Positions 45,549-52,231 of a stretch of DNA of 64,000 nucleotides are shown in pieces (positions within the stretch are counted from its first letter, which is position 1; the number at the start of each line of letters is the position of its first letter). Both the position numbers and the translations under genes were made by a program. A model generated the notes under the pieces. The model worked only from the letters and a program-made list of their open reading frames with translations. It was not told the DNA's origin and did no database searches. Source of the stretch: Bacilli bacterium (GTDB lineage: Bacteria > Bacillota_I > Bacilli_A > RF39 > UBA660); contig JAFRQT010000011.1 in assembly GCA_017428485.1 (NCBI GenBank), forward strand, positions 1-64,000, given 5' to 3'.

Positions 45549-45953
45549 ATGAAAAGGATAATATTGTGTTTAGTAATAATTATAGGAGTATTAGCTATAA
45601 CTGGTTGTGGTAATAAAGCAACAGAAAATGAATCAAATAAAAGTATAATTATCTCAGATGTAGATAAAGGTACAAGATGGGAAGCTATAACAAACTATGA
45701 TATAACATTAGAATTTAAAGATGGCAAATGTGTTTCAGAAAACTTTAGATTAAAATTTTTGAAGGAAAGTAATGCGATTGTTTATGGTATGGAAATGGAA
45801 GGTCAATCTTATATAGAGGATTATAAACAAGAAGGAAATATTGTTACTTATAAGCGTACTGGAATAAATAATGAATTTTATGATAGAACAATTGATGAAG
45901 CATATGATATTGCAAAAAAATTGTATTCAAGTGCAACGATAACAAAAAAATAA
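45549..45953 (+). CDS. small lipoprotein, unknown function
   Basis: The ATG at 45549 has GAGGAGA upstream; earlier in-frame starts precede the promoter. The 134-aa product has KRIILCLVIIIGVLAITGC, with a lipobox (AITGC) and a predicted lipid-bound Cys, then GNKATENES. The mature part is small, with WEAITNYDITLEFKDGKC. No family recognised. An extended -10 (TGTTATAAT, 45500-45508) lies upstream and a terminator downstream, so it is expressed alone. Confidence 0.75.
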   Translation: MKRIILCLVIIIGVLAITGCGNKATENESNKSIIISDVDKGTRWEAITNYDITLEFKDGKCVSENFRLKFLKESNAIVYGMEMEGQSYIEDYKQEGNIVTYKRTGINNEFYDRTIDEAYDIAKKLYSSATITKK

Positions 45954-45957
45954 AAGT

Positions 45958-45977
45958 AATCGCACTATTAAGATATT
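45958..45977 (+). repeat. 20-bp dispersed repeat, copy 2
   Basis: AATCGCACTATTAAGATATT, 17 of 20 identical to copy 1, directly after the lipoprotein stop. Confidence 0.45.
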
Positions 45978-45987
45978 CTGATTAATG

Positions 45988-46011
45988 AGAGGATAGAAAT
46001 ATTCTCTTTTT
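45988..46011 (+). terminator. lipoprotein terminator
   Basis: AGAGGATA, loop GAAA, TATTCTCT (one G-T pair) and a T run. Confidence 0.75.
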
Positions 46012-46156
46012 CTTTACTTTTCTTGTTTTATAGTATAATTTACTTAGTTATGAAAGAAAGAACACCTTTTATAACCTAGAAAAATCGTTGTTTAAAAATT
46101 AAAACGAATGCAAACAATGTTTGTAATTAGTTTGTAAACTGTAAAATATTGATAGT

Positions 46157-46260
46157 AACATAAATACTATAAATAACATATATACTAAATGTTACTTGAC
46201 CCACAAACACTTGAAATAACAATAATAACACAAATACTATATGTACCATATATACTAAAA
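46157..46260 (+). repeat. imperfect 34-bp direct repeat, period 70
   Basis: The stretch at 46157-46190 recurs at 46227-46260 with shared blocks AAATACTAT and CATATATACTAAA. The region from 46012 to 46534 has no gene; besides this repeat it holds a SEC-C remnant, a GC-rich terminator, arm-like repeats and an extended -10. Confidence 0.6.
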
Positions 46261-46268
46261 GTGTATGA

Positions 46269-46313
46269 GCATGTGGCAGTGGACGCAAGTATAAAATGTG
46301 CCACGGTAAATAA
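46269..46313 (+). pseudogene. SEC-C tail fragment 1 (displaced secA-like 3' end)
   Basis: The codons read ACGSGRKYKMCHGK and a TAA stop, with an in-frame TGA just before, so this is only a tail. It matches the secA end CGSGKKYKQCHGK. The final 15 bases (TGCCACGGTAAATAA) differ from those of secA at one position. It is followed by a GC-rich terminator that secA itself lacks. Best read as a 3' end displaced by an insertion. Confidence 0.7.
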
Positions 46314-46319
46314 GCCTGC

Positions 46320-46353
46320 AAGCCCGCATAAAATAAAGGGCTGCGGGCTTTTT
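46320..46353 (+). terminator. GC-rich terminator after SEC-C fragment 1
   Basis: AAGCCCGCA (46320-46328) and TGCGGGCTT (46342-46350) with a T run. Much richer in G+C than its surroundings. Confidence 0.85.
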
Positions 46354-46397
46354 ACTACTTACATTTTTTAGGTAATTTCACCTTAAAAAAGGCGTTT

Positions 46398-46417
46398 AGA
46401 TAAGTTTTAGATAAGTT
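46398..46417 (+). repeat. AGATAAGTT direct repeats, period 11
   Basis: AGATAAGTT at 46398-46406 and 46409-46417. The same unit recurs as a pair at 47362-47382. Resembles integrase arm sites. Confidence 0.55.
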
Positions 46418-46534
46418 TTTTTTGTGATTTGGAGTATTTTTAAAACTCTAAAAACAAATTATATTCCAAACTGTTGCTGGCATTAGAATAATAAGAGCTG
46501 TGGTATAATTAATATGAAGTGGGAGGTACTATAT

Positions 46535-47311
46535 ATGAAATATAATGATTTATTAAATTCACATTTAAAGTATGGAACAACATCGGACGATATCATTAAA
46601 AGAAAAGGTTATGAAAAAATATTAGAAAATGTTGTTATTGCACCATGGTGGAGTCATGATATATTTGACGGATTAAATTTTGAAGTAGATCAAGTAAATG
46701 ATAAAGTGTTTAACTTTTACAGCGATGATTTATCCTTTTCATATATAGAATTAAAAAGAATAGGAGCGCCTGGAATAATGGATTTTATACTATCCTTAGG
46801 AGTTACAAAATGTAAAAATGTAATTTTTTTAGGATCAGCAGGTTCATTAGATGAAAGTATTAAAATAGGTGAAATAGTTATTCCAAAATACTCTATATGT
46901 GGTGATGGGGCATCCAGATATTTAAATATAAATCTTGAAGATGAATTTTTAAAAAAAGAATATCCCTCAAAAATATTTACAAATGATTTAATTGATATCT
47001 TAAAAGAAAGCAATATAAAATATCACTATGTTCCTAATTATAGCATTGATACTGTATTTGCACAGTTTTATCACATTGATAAGATTTTAGATTTAGGGGC
47101 TAAAACTATCGAAATGGAAACTGCCTGTTTATTTAAATGTTGTAATTTAATGAATATAAATGCAACAGCATTATTCTGTATATCTGATAATAATATATTA
47201 AATAAATCTCTATATAGCGGAAGAACCGATGAAGAAAATGATTATAGACATAAAATTAGATATGAATTAATCCCAAAAATAGTTATTGATTTATTTAAGA
47301 AAAGTAACTAA
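46535..47311 (+). CDS. nucleoside phosphorylase (PNP/UDP family)
   Basis: The ATG at 46535 follows GGGAGGTACTATAT; an ATG at 46514 has no site. The 258-aa product has VIFLGSAGSLDESIKIGEIV and KTIEMETACLFKCC, the phosphate-binding and MET motifs of the hexameric purine/uridine phosphorylases. The base specificity is uncertain. An extended -10 (TGTGGTATAAT, 46499-46509) drives it. It is flanked on both sides by AGATAAGTT repeats and SEC-C fragments, so it is probably cargo of a small decayed element. Confidence 0.85.
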   Translation: MKYNDLLNSHLKYGTTSDDIIKRKGYEKILENVVIAPWWSHDIFDGLNFEVDQVNDKVFNFYSDDLSFSYIELKRIGAPGIMDFILSLGVTKCKNVIFLGSAGSLDESIKIGEIVIPKYSICGDGASRYLNINLEDEFLKKEYPSKIFTNDLIDILKESNIKYHYVPNYSIDTVFAQFYHIDKILDLGAKTIEMETACLFKCCNLMNINATALFCISDNNILNKSLYSGRTDEENDYRHKIRYELIPKIVIDLFKKSN

Positions 47312-47361
47312 AATGTCTTGTAATATTTTTTTGTTTATCAATATAATTAATTAACTCTTTT

Positions 47362-47382
47362 AGATAAGTTATTAGATAAGTT
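47362..47382 (+). repeat. AGATAAGTT direct repeats, period 12
   Basis: AGATAAGTT at 47362-47370 and 47374-47382, matching the pair at 46398. The stretch 47312-47697 has no gene: it holds these repeats, a SEC-C fragment and a terminator. Confidence 0.55.
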
Positions 47383-47461
47383 GTATGAAAAAAACTTACA
47401 ATTATCAGACAAAAAATTATAAGTTTTAAATAAAAAACACCAATTTAAAAGGAAAAAATTA

Positions 47462-47527
47462 CCTGGTTGTTTTAAATTATTACTATGTGGCAGTGGTAAA
47501 AAATATGAGCAATGTTGTGGCAAATAA
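47462..47527 (+). pseudogene. SEC-C tail fragment 2 (displaced secA-like 3' end)
   Basis: The codons read PGCFKLLLCGSGKKYEQCCGK and TAA, split by degenerate residues: a recognisable SEC-C zinc motif end. The frame is open back to 47423, with a stop at 47420. It shares ATGTGGCAGTGG with fragment 1. Own terminator follows. Interpreted as an older displaced 3' end. Confidence 0.65.
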
Positions 47528-47570
47528 CTCGCAAACCCTGATAAAATAAGGGGAAAAACGAGTTTTTCTT
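47526..47570 (+). terminator. terminator after SEC-C fragment 2
   Basis: AACTCG (47526-47531) and CGAGTT (47559-47564), with inner CCC/GGG pairing and T residues after. Confidence 0.75.
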
Positions 47571-47697
47571 TTTAGCAAAAAAACCAAAATTGGCTTTAGA
47601 ACCATTTTATACATAAAATTGAATCATAAAATAGTAATATTGCGATGTAATTAAAATATAGAAAAGTTTGATATAATTGATTATAGGAAGTGATAAA

Positions 47698-47991
47698 ATG
47701 GCTACTACAAAAGATTATAGAGATTTTATTTTAGAGCAACTAAATTTATTAGATAATATAACTTGTAAATCTATGATGGGAGAATATTTACTTTATTATA
47801 ATGGAGTATTATTTGGAGGCATTTATGATGATAGATTACTTGTTAAAATAGTTGATAGCAATAAGAAATACAATATGCAAGAATCTATTCCATATGAAAG
47901 TGCAAAACCTATGTATCTTGTAGGCGATGTAGATAATCCAGTAACATTAAAAGAAATAGTATTAGATACTTACAGAGATTTAAAGAAATAA
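47698..47991 (+). CDS. TfoX N-terminal domain protein
   Basis: The ATG at 47698 follows GGAAGTGATAAA. The 97-aa protein has NITCKSMMGEYLLYYNGVLFGG and DDRLLVKIVDSNKK, the TfoX_N pattern (xMFGGxxLYxxGxxF). In Gammaproteobacteria TfoX/Sxy controls competence; stand-alone short versions in Bacillota have no set role. A copy of the dispersed 20-bp repeat follows its stop. Confidence 0.8.
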   Translation: MATTKDYRDFILEQLNLLDNITCKSMMGEYLLYYNGVLFGGIYDDRLLVKIVDSNKKYNMQESIPYESAKPMYLVGDVDNPVTLKEIVLDTYRDLKK

Positions 47992-47994
47992 AAT

Positions 47995-48014
47995 AATCAT
48001 CATATTAAGAAAAT
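47995..48014 (+). repeat. 20-bp dispersed repeat, copy 3
   Basis: AATCATCATATTAAGAAAAT, 17 of 20 identical to copy 1, three bases after the TfoX stop. It can pair with ATTTTCTTTTAATATGAT downstream, with a small bulge, to form a hairpin. Confidence 0.45.
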
Positions 48015-48131
48015 AGGTGAATAAAAAATTTTCTTTTAATATGATAAAATATATAGAATATAACTCAACTATTGGTATGTGTATATTATGAGTATTTTAT
48101 TATATATTTGAATTGTGAAAGGAGAAAGTTC

Positions 48132-48761
48132 ATGGATTTAATTAAGATTGGGAAATTTATTGCTGATTGTAGGAAAAGGAAAAATATAACTCAAGAGGAG
48201 TTAGCAGAAAAATTATATATTACTGATCGAGCAGTATCAAAATGGGAAAGAGGATTATCATTACCTGATGCTGATAAGATGTTAGAGTTATGTAGTATAC
48301 TTGATATTAATGTTAATGAACTTTTAAATGGTGAAAAAATAAATATGAAAGATTATGAAAAGAAAACAAATGAATTATTGGTTGAGTTAGCTAAACAGGA
48401 AGAATTAAAGAATAAAAAGATGATAACAGACATGTATGTTTTAAGTGTTACAGCAGTAGTATTTTATATTGGAATAACATTACTTGCAGCATACACATTG
48501 GGAGAAGGAACTACATTTGGTATTATTGTTACTATTGCTACTATTATTTTAGTTGCTGTTGCTTTATATGTTTTTAAACTTGAAATTTATACTGGATATT
48601 ATGAATGTAAAAAATGCCATCATAGATATGTTCCAAATTCTTACTGGAAAGTAATGTTTTCTCCTCATATAGATACAACAAGATATTTAAAATGTCCTAA
48701 ATGTGGTAAAAGAAGTTGGTCTAAAAAAGTAATGAGTAAGACAGATAAAGTATTAAAATAG
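48132..48761 (+). CDS. XRE regulator fused to membrane helices and zinc ribbon
   Basis: The ATG at 48132 follows AAAGGAGAAAGTTC. The 209-aa protein has an HTH_XRE domain (about 5-60, NITQEELAEKLYITDRAVSKWERG), a linker, two membrane helices (about 105-150) and a C-terminal zinc ribbon (ECKKCHHRYV, then KCPKCGKRS). A membrane-tethered DNA-binding protein of this layout probably responds to envelope or metal conditions. Targets are unknown; neighbours on either side are not obviously regulated by it. Confidence 0.85.
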   Translation: MDLIKIGKFIADCRKRKNITQEELAEKLYITDRAVSKWERGLSLPDADKMLELCSILDINVNELLNGEKINMKDYEKKTNELLVELAKQEELKNKKMITDMYVLSVTAVVFYIGITLLAAYTLGEGTTFGIIVTIATIILVAVALYVFKLEIYTGYYECKKCHHRYVPNSYWKVMFSPHIDTTRYLKCPKCGKRSWSKKVMSKTDKVLK

Positions 48762-48872
48762 TTTATATAATATTATATTTAATATATGTAAAGGATAATG
48801 GTTTTTCATTTTCTTATAATAATTATTATAAATGTTATGCTATAATTATTTTGTAATAGGAGGATATTAAGT

Positions 48873-49145
48873 ATGATATTATTTATGTCATTTTTTATAT
48901 TGGTGACATTTGCTGTAGATTACTTAATATATAAAAGAGTCAGCGACACAAATACCATATGGAATTATCTATTTTGTATTGGAATATATCCATATTTATT
49001 TGTTTTCTTATATTGTATAGCTGTTGGGATATTTAATGGTAGTTCTACGGAAATTGCTTTTGGGATTTGGCTTGCAGTTGTTGTATATTGGTATATAAGT
49101 ATTCCATTCCTTATTTTGACAATTATTTCCTATATTGGTATTTAG
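48873..49145 (+). CDS. small membrane protein, three helices
   Basis: AGGAGGATATTAAGT precedes the ATG. The 90-aa product is almost all hydrophobic, with helices at about 1-18, 29-51 and 57-88. An extended -10 (TGCTATAAT, 48838-48846) is upstream. No family recognised; no signal of a toxin such as a short basic tail. Confidence 0.6.
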   Translation: MILFMSFFILVTFAVDYLIYKRVSDTNTIWNYLFCIGIYPYLFVFLYCIAVGIFNGSSTEIAFGIWLAVVVYWYISIPFLILTIISYIGI

Positions 49146-49198
49146 AAAAGTAGAAAAAAGAATAACTATTTTTAGTACATATAAAGGAGATGATTAAT

Positions 49199-49693
49199 AT
49201 GAAAAATAAAAAAAGTTTAATAATTTATTTTAGCAGAGCAGATGAAAATTATGCAGTTGGTTATGTAGATAAAGGTAATACAGAAATAGTTGCTGAATAT
49301 GTAAGAGATTTAATTGGTGCAGATATGTTTAAAGTTGAACCATTAGTGCCATATGCAAAGGATTATGCAACTTGCATAAAAGAAGCAAAAGAGCGCATCG
49401 GCAATGCTCCAATTAAAGAAATAATACAAGATATTTCTGCATATGAGGTAATATATATAATGAGTCCAATATATTGGGGTACATATGCGCCAGAACTTGA
49501 AACTGCTATTAAAGATTTAGACTTTAATGGAAAAACCATTAGAGTAATAACAACACATGAGGGTTCAGGCCTTGCAAATGTAGTTAATGATATTAAAAGA
49601 ATTTGTGTGGGCGCTAACGTTTTAGATGATGCCATTGCAATTAGAGGATCAAAAGCAAAGGAATCTAAATCTAAACTTGAGTCTTGGATATAA
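49199..49693 (+). CDS. flavodoxin
   Basis: The ATG at 49199 is 9 bases after AAAGGAG; the ATG at 49190 is too close. The 164-aa protein has SLIIYFSRADENYAVG (the FMN phosphate loop region, flavodoxin_4 type), IYIMSPIYWGTYAPELE and THEGSGLANVVNDI. It transfers electrons with bound FMN. It precedes the glutathione peroxidase gene closely, so the pair may share a redox-defence transcript. Confidence 0.88.
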   Translation: MKNKKSLIIYFSRADENYAVGYVDKGNTEIVAEYVRDLIGADMFKVEPLVPYAKDYATCIKEAKERIGNAPIKEIIQDISAYEVIYIMSPIYWGTYAPELETAIKDLDFNGKTIRVITTHEGSGLANVVNDIKRICVGANVLDDAIAIRGSKAKESKSKLESWI

Positions 49694-49714
49694 ATTATGA
49701 AAGGAAAAAATAAA

Positions 49715-50254
49715 ATGACGATTTATGATTTAAAAGTTAAAAATAGAAATGGTGAAGATGTATTATTAGGTAATTATAGAGGGAAAGTATTGATAATTGT
49801 TAATACTGCTACCGGGTGTGGATTTACACCACAGTATGAAGGATTAGAAAAACTTTACAGAGAATATCATGATAAAGGATTAGAAATATTAGATTTTCCA
49901 TGTAATCAGTTTGGGAACCAAGCACCAGGAAGTGACGATGAGATTCATGAATTTTGTGCTTTAAAATATAATACTTCATTTGATCAATTTGCAAAAATAG
50001 AAGTTAATGGTGAAAATGAATCTTCACTATATACATATTTAAAAGAGCAAATTAAGGATGATGAGATTAAAGGTTTAAAAAATAAAATGGCTATGAAAGC
50101 CATAGAAAAAATAAGTAAAACGGCTACTAAGGATGGAGACATCAAATGGAACTTCACTAAATTTTTAGTAAATAAAGAAGGTACAGTAGTTAAAAGATAC
50201 TCACCTACATATAAACCCGAAGACATGGAAGAAGAAATTAAAAAATTAATATAA
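49715..50254 (+). CDS. glutathione peroxidase family thiol peroxidase
   Basis: The ATG at 49715 fits AAAGGA spacing; an ATG at 49697 lies before it. The 179-aa protein has NTATGCGFTPQYEGLE with peroxidatic Cys35 (not selenocysteine), FPCNQFGNQAPG and WNFTKFLVNKEG. Bacterial Cys-type members usually use thioredoxin. It reduces peroxides. A bidirectional terminator follows. Confidence 0.92.
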   Translation: MTIYDLKVKNRNGEDVLLGNYRGKVLIIVNTATGCGFTPQYEGLEKLYREYHDKGLEILDFPCNQFGNQAPGSDDEIHEFCALKYNTSFDQFAKIEVNGENESSLYTYLKEQIKDDEIKGLKNKMAMKAIEKISKTATKDGDIKWNFTKFLVNKEGTVVKRYSPTYKPEDMEEEIKKLI

Positions 50255-50255
50255 T

Positions 50256-50282
50256 AAAAATGACTTAATTTAAGTCATTTTT
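50256..50282. terminator. bidirectional terminator
   Basis: AAAAATGACTTAA (50256-50268) pairs with TTAAGTCATTTTT (50270-50282); it also covers the end of the - strand TetR remnant. Confidence 0.88.
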
Positions 50283-50783
50283 AAATAGGTTTTTAATATT
50301 TTCTATTATTAGGTTTTCCATTATGCTATAGTTCATATTGTTGTGCTTGTGATATTTTATTTCATGGCATAAATTATCAATCAAACCCAACATAATATGG
50401 ACTTTTTCAGATAGATTATTGTCACTAAAATTATTATTTATTAATATTTCTTTTATAGAATTTGTAATTTCTAATTCCCTTTTATAATAATACTCATCAA
50501 TTCTTTTATCCGAATGAACCATAGACATTATTTCTTCATGTGCAACATTAGATATTTTATGATTGTCAATATAGTATTCTATCATGTCTTTTATAACGCT
50601 ATCAAAGTTTCTTTTTTCAAATGTTAAATTTGAATTTTTTAGCATAGGGAAGAATACTGTTTCACCATATTTTTCTAATCCTTCAATTAAAATATCATAT
50701 TTATCTTTAAAATATTGATAAACTATTCCCGTAGATACTCCAGCTTGGAAAGCTATTTTGGCTGTGTTGATGTTATATTTCAA
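50265..50783 (-). pseudogene. TetR-family regulator lacking its N terminus
   Basis: The frame begins at a TTG and reads NINTAKIAFQAGVSTGIVYQ, which is the middle of a TetR DNA-binding domain (recognition helix). The first helix, about 20-25 residues, is missing, and a stop lies six codons upstream. The ligand-binding part (to residue 172) is intact. DNA binding should be lost. The break is at about 50783, where it meets a FeoB 3' fragment on the other strand. Confidence 0.75.
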
Positions 50784-50966
50784 ACTACTTATGCGTGGTT
50801 AATCGCAACATTATTCTATCAAATAGCTTCTCGTATAAAATATGTAAACATTGCTAATTTAGTTATAATTTTGCTGCTATTATTTATTATAATATTAGTG
50901 ATAGTTAGAACAAGGAAACATAAAGGGTGTGAAAATTGCCCTTATTGTGATAAATGCAGTCACTAA
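50784..50966 (+). pseudogene. feoB: FeoB C-terminal fragment
   Basis: The 60-residue frame reads TTYAWLIATLFYQIASRI, a membrane helix, and ends in a cysteine cluster (KGCENCPYCDKCSH). This is the last membrane segments and Cys-rich tail of the ferrous iron transporter FeoB; the GTPase and most of the channel are missing. It abuts the truncated TetR head to head, so one deletion removed both 5' ends and everything between. Confidence 0.7.
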
Positions 50967-50987
50967 TTATTATTGGAAGTGATTATT

Positions 50988-51866
50988 ATGAAAACTGAAA
51001 AAAATATATTAATTGCATTTTTATTAAATATATCTTTTTCAATATTTGAATTTATTGGTGGATTATTTACTAATTCAGTAGCAATACTTTCTGATTCGGT
51101 TCATGATTTGGGTGATGCTATATCTATAGGTATATCTTATTTTATGGAAAGAAAAAGTAAAAAACATGCTGACAATAAATATACTTATGGATATGTTAGA
51201 TATTCAGTTTTGGGTGGCGTTATTACAACAACTATATTATTAGTTGGCTCAGTCTTAGTAATAATTGGAGCAATCAAAAGACTTTTTAATCCAGTAGAAG
51301 TAAATTATAGTGGAATGATTATATTTGCAGTAGTTGGAGTAGTACTTAATTTTATCGCAGCATATGTAACAAGAGAAGGAGATTCAATTAATCAAAAATC
51401 AGTTAATCTTCATATGCTTGAAGATGTACTAGGATGGATAGTTGTATTGATTGGAGCCATTATAATGAGATTTACTGATATTAGTATAATTGATCCAGTT
51501 ATGAGTATAGGAGTGGCTATATTTATATTATTTAATTCACTTAAGAATTTAAAAAGAGTGTTAGATTTATTTTTAGAGAAAACACCAGATGATATTGATA
51601 TAAATGAATTAAAGAAACATTTATTGAAAATAAAAGGTGTTGATGATATACATCATGTACATATATGGAGTATTGATGGATTTAATAATTATGCAACTAT
51701 GCATATTGTATCTAAATCAAAAGATATTGCTAAAATAAAAAAAGAAATAAGAGATGAATTAAAAGAGCATAATATATGTCATGCAATATTAGAAACTGAA
51801 GAAGAAACTTGTGATGAAATAGAGTGCCATGTTGAATTTAAAGAACATAAGGGACATCACCATTAA
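50988..51866 (+). CDS. cation diffusion facilitator (Zn/Cd/Co/Fe-type efflux)
   Basis: The ATG at 50988 follows GGAAGTGATTATT. The 292-aa protein has six membrane helices, AILSDSVHDLGDAIS (helix 2 metal site) and NLHMLEDVLGW (helix 5 metal site; the second residue pair is E-D rather than H-D), and the C-terminal domain HHVHIWSIDG. It ends in a His-rich tail (EHKGHHH). It exports divalent metal against protons. The metallothionein-like gene is 30 bp downstream, strengthening a metal-detoxification role. Confidence 0.92.
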   Translation: MKTEKNILIAFLLNISFSIFEFIGGLFTNSVAILSDSVHDLGDAISIGISYFMERKSKKHADNKYTYGYVRYSVLGGVITTTILLVGSVLVIIGAIKRLFNPVEVNYSGMIIFAVVGVVLNFIAAYVTREGDSINQKSVNLHMLEDVLGWIVVLIGAIIMRFTDISIIDPVMSIGVAIFILFNSLKNLKRVLDLFLEKTPDDIDINELKKHLLKIKGVDDIHHVHIWSIDGFNNYATMHIVSKSKDIAKIKKEIRDELKEHNICHAILETEEETCDEIECHVEFKEHKGHHH

Positions 51867-51871
51867 AAATG

Positions 51872-51880
51872 TGATATAAT
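51872..51880 (+). promoter_or_regulatory. extended -10 of the metallothionein-like gene
   Basis: TGATATAAT with only a partial -35 (GGGACA, 18 bp upstream). The start point would fall about 10 bases before the ATG. Confidence 0.45.
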
Positions 51881-51896
51881 TATATAGGAGGAAAAA

Positions 51897-52091
51897 ATGG
51901 AAAAAAAGAAAAATACAAAATGCACTTGTGGATGTGAAGGAGAATGCAAATGCGATGAAAATTGCACTTGTGGATGCCAAGAAGGTAAAGAATGCACATG
52001 TGGATGTGGAGATGAATGTAAGTGCGATGAAAATTGTACATGTGGATGTCATGAAGGCAAAAAATGTACATGCAATGAAAAAAAGAAATAA
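51897..52091 (+). CDS. cysteine-rich metallothionein-like protein (18 Cys in 64 aa)
   Basis: AGGAGGAAAAA precedes the ATG. The 64-aa product contains 18 cysteines, all in C-x-C or C-x-C-x-C clusters (CTCGC, CKCDENCTCGC), and is otherwise Lys/Glu/Gly-rich with a basic end. It is made of two 24-residue repeats (CTCGCEGECKCDENC and CTCGCGDECKCDENC, each followed by CTCG and a charged spacer) and a final CTC. There are no aromatic residues. This is metallothionein-like in composition without matching a family I can name. Location right after a CDF exporter supports metal binding. Confidence 0.75.
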   Translation: MEKKKNTKCTCGCEGECKCDENCTCGCQEGKECTCGCGDECKCDENCTCGCHEGKKCTCNEKKK

Positions 52092-52095
52092 TATA

Positions 52096-52179
52096 TTGAA
52101 AAAAAACAATTAAAATGGTATCCTATAAATAGGTAGTGAGAATATGAGTATAAAAATATTTTGTGGTTTGATAAACTAG
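52096..52179 (+). promoter_or_regulatory. candidate prs promoter and short leader ORF
   Basis: TTGAAA (52096-52101), 17-bp spacer and TATCCT (52119-52124). An 11-codon frame (MSIKIFCGLIN, 52144-52179) with AGGTAG upstream follows, and then a terminator. It may be an attenuator or just the terminator of the preceding gene. Confidence 0.3.
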
Positions 52180-52185
52180 TATATT

Positions 52186-52211
52186 AAGAGTATTTTTTGT
52201 ACTCTTTTTTT
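52186..52211 (+). terminator. terminator before prs
   Basis: AAGAGTA (52186-52192), T-rich loop, TACTCTT (52200-52206) and T run; it lies 20 bp before the prs start codon. Confidence 0.75.
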
Positions 52212-52231
52212 GTTTTTTCTGGGGAGGTTAT

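Noticed and set aside
46189..46371. 60-codon + frame across the gene-free stretch
   Set aside because: It crosses the SEC-C remnant in another frame and a terminator, with no ribosome site.
50715..50783. N-terminal part of the + frame leading into the FeoB fragment
   Set aside because: It is antisense to the TetR remnant and unlike FeoB; only the sequence after the junction is FeoB.
51789..52109. - strand frames opposite the metallothionein-like gene
   Set aside because: Repetitive shadows of the Cys codons without ribosome sites.
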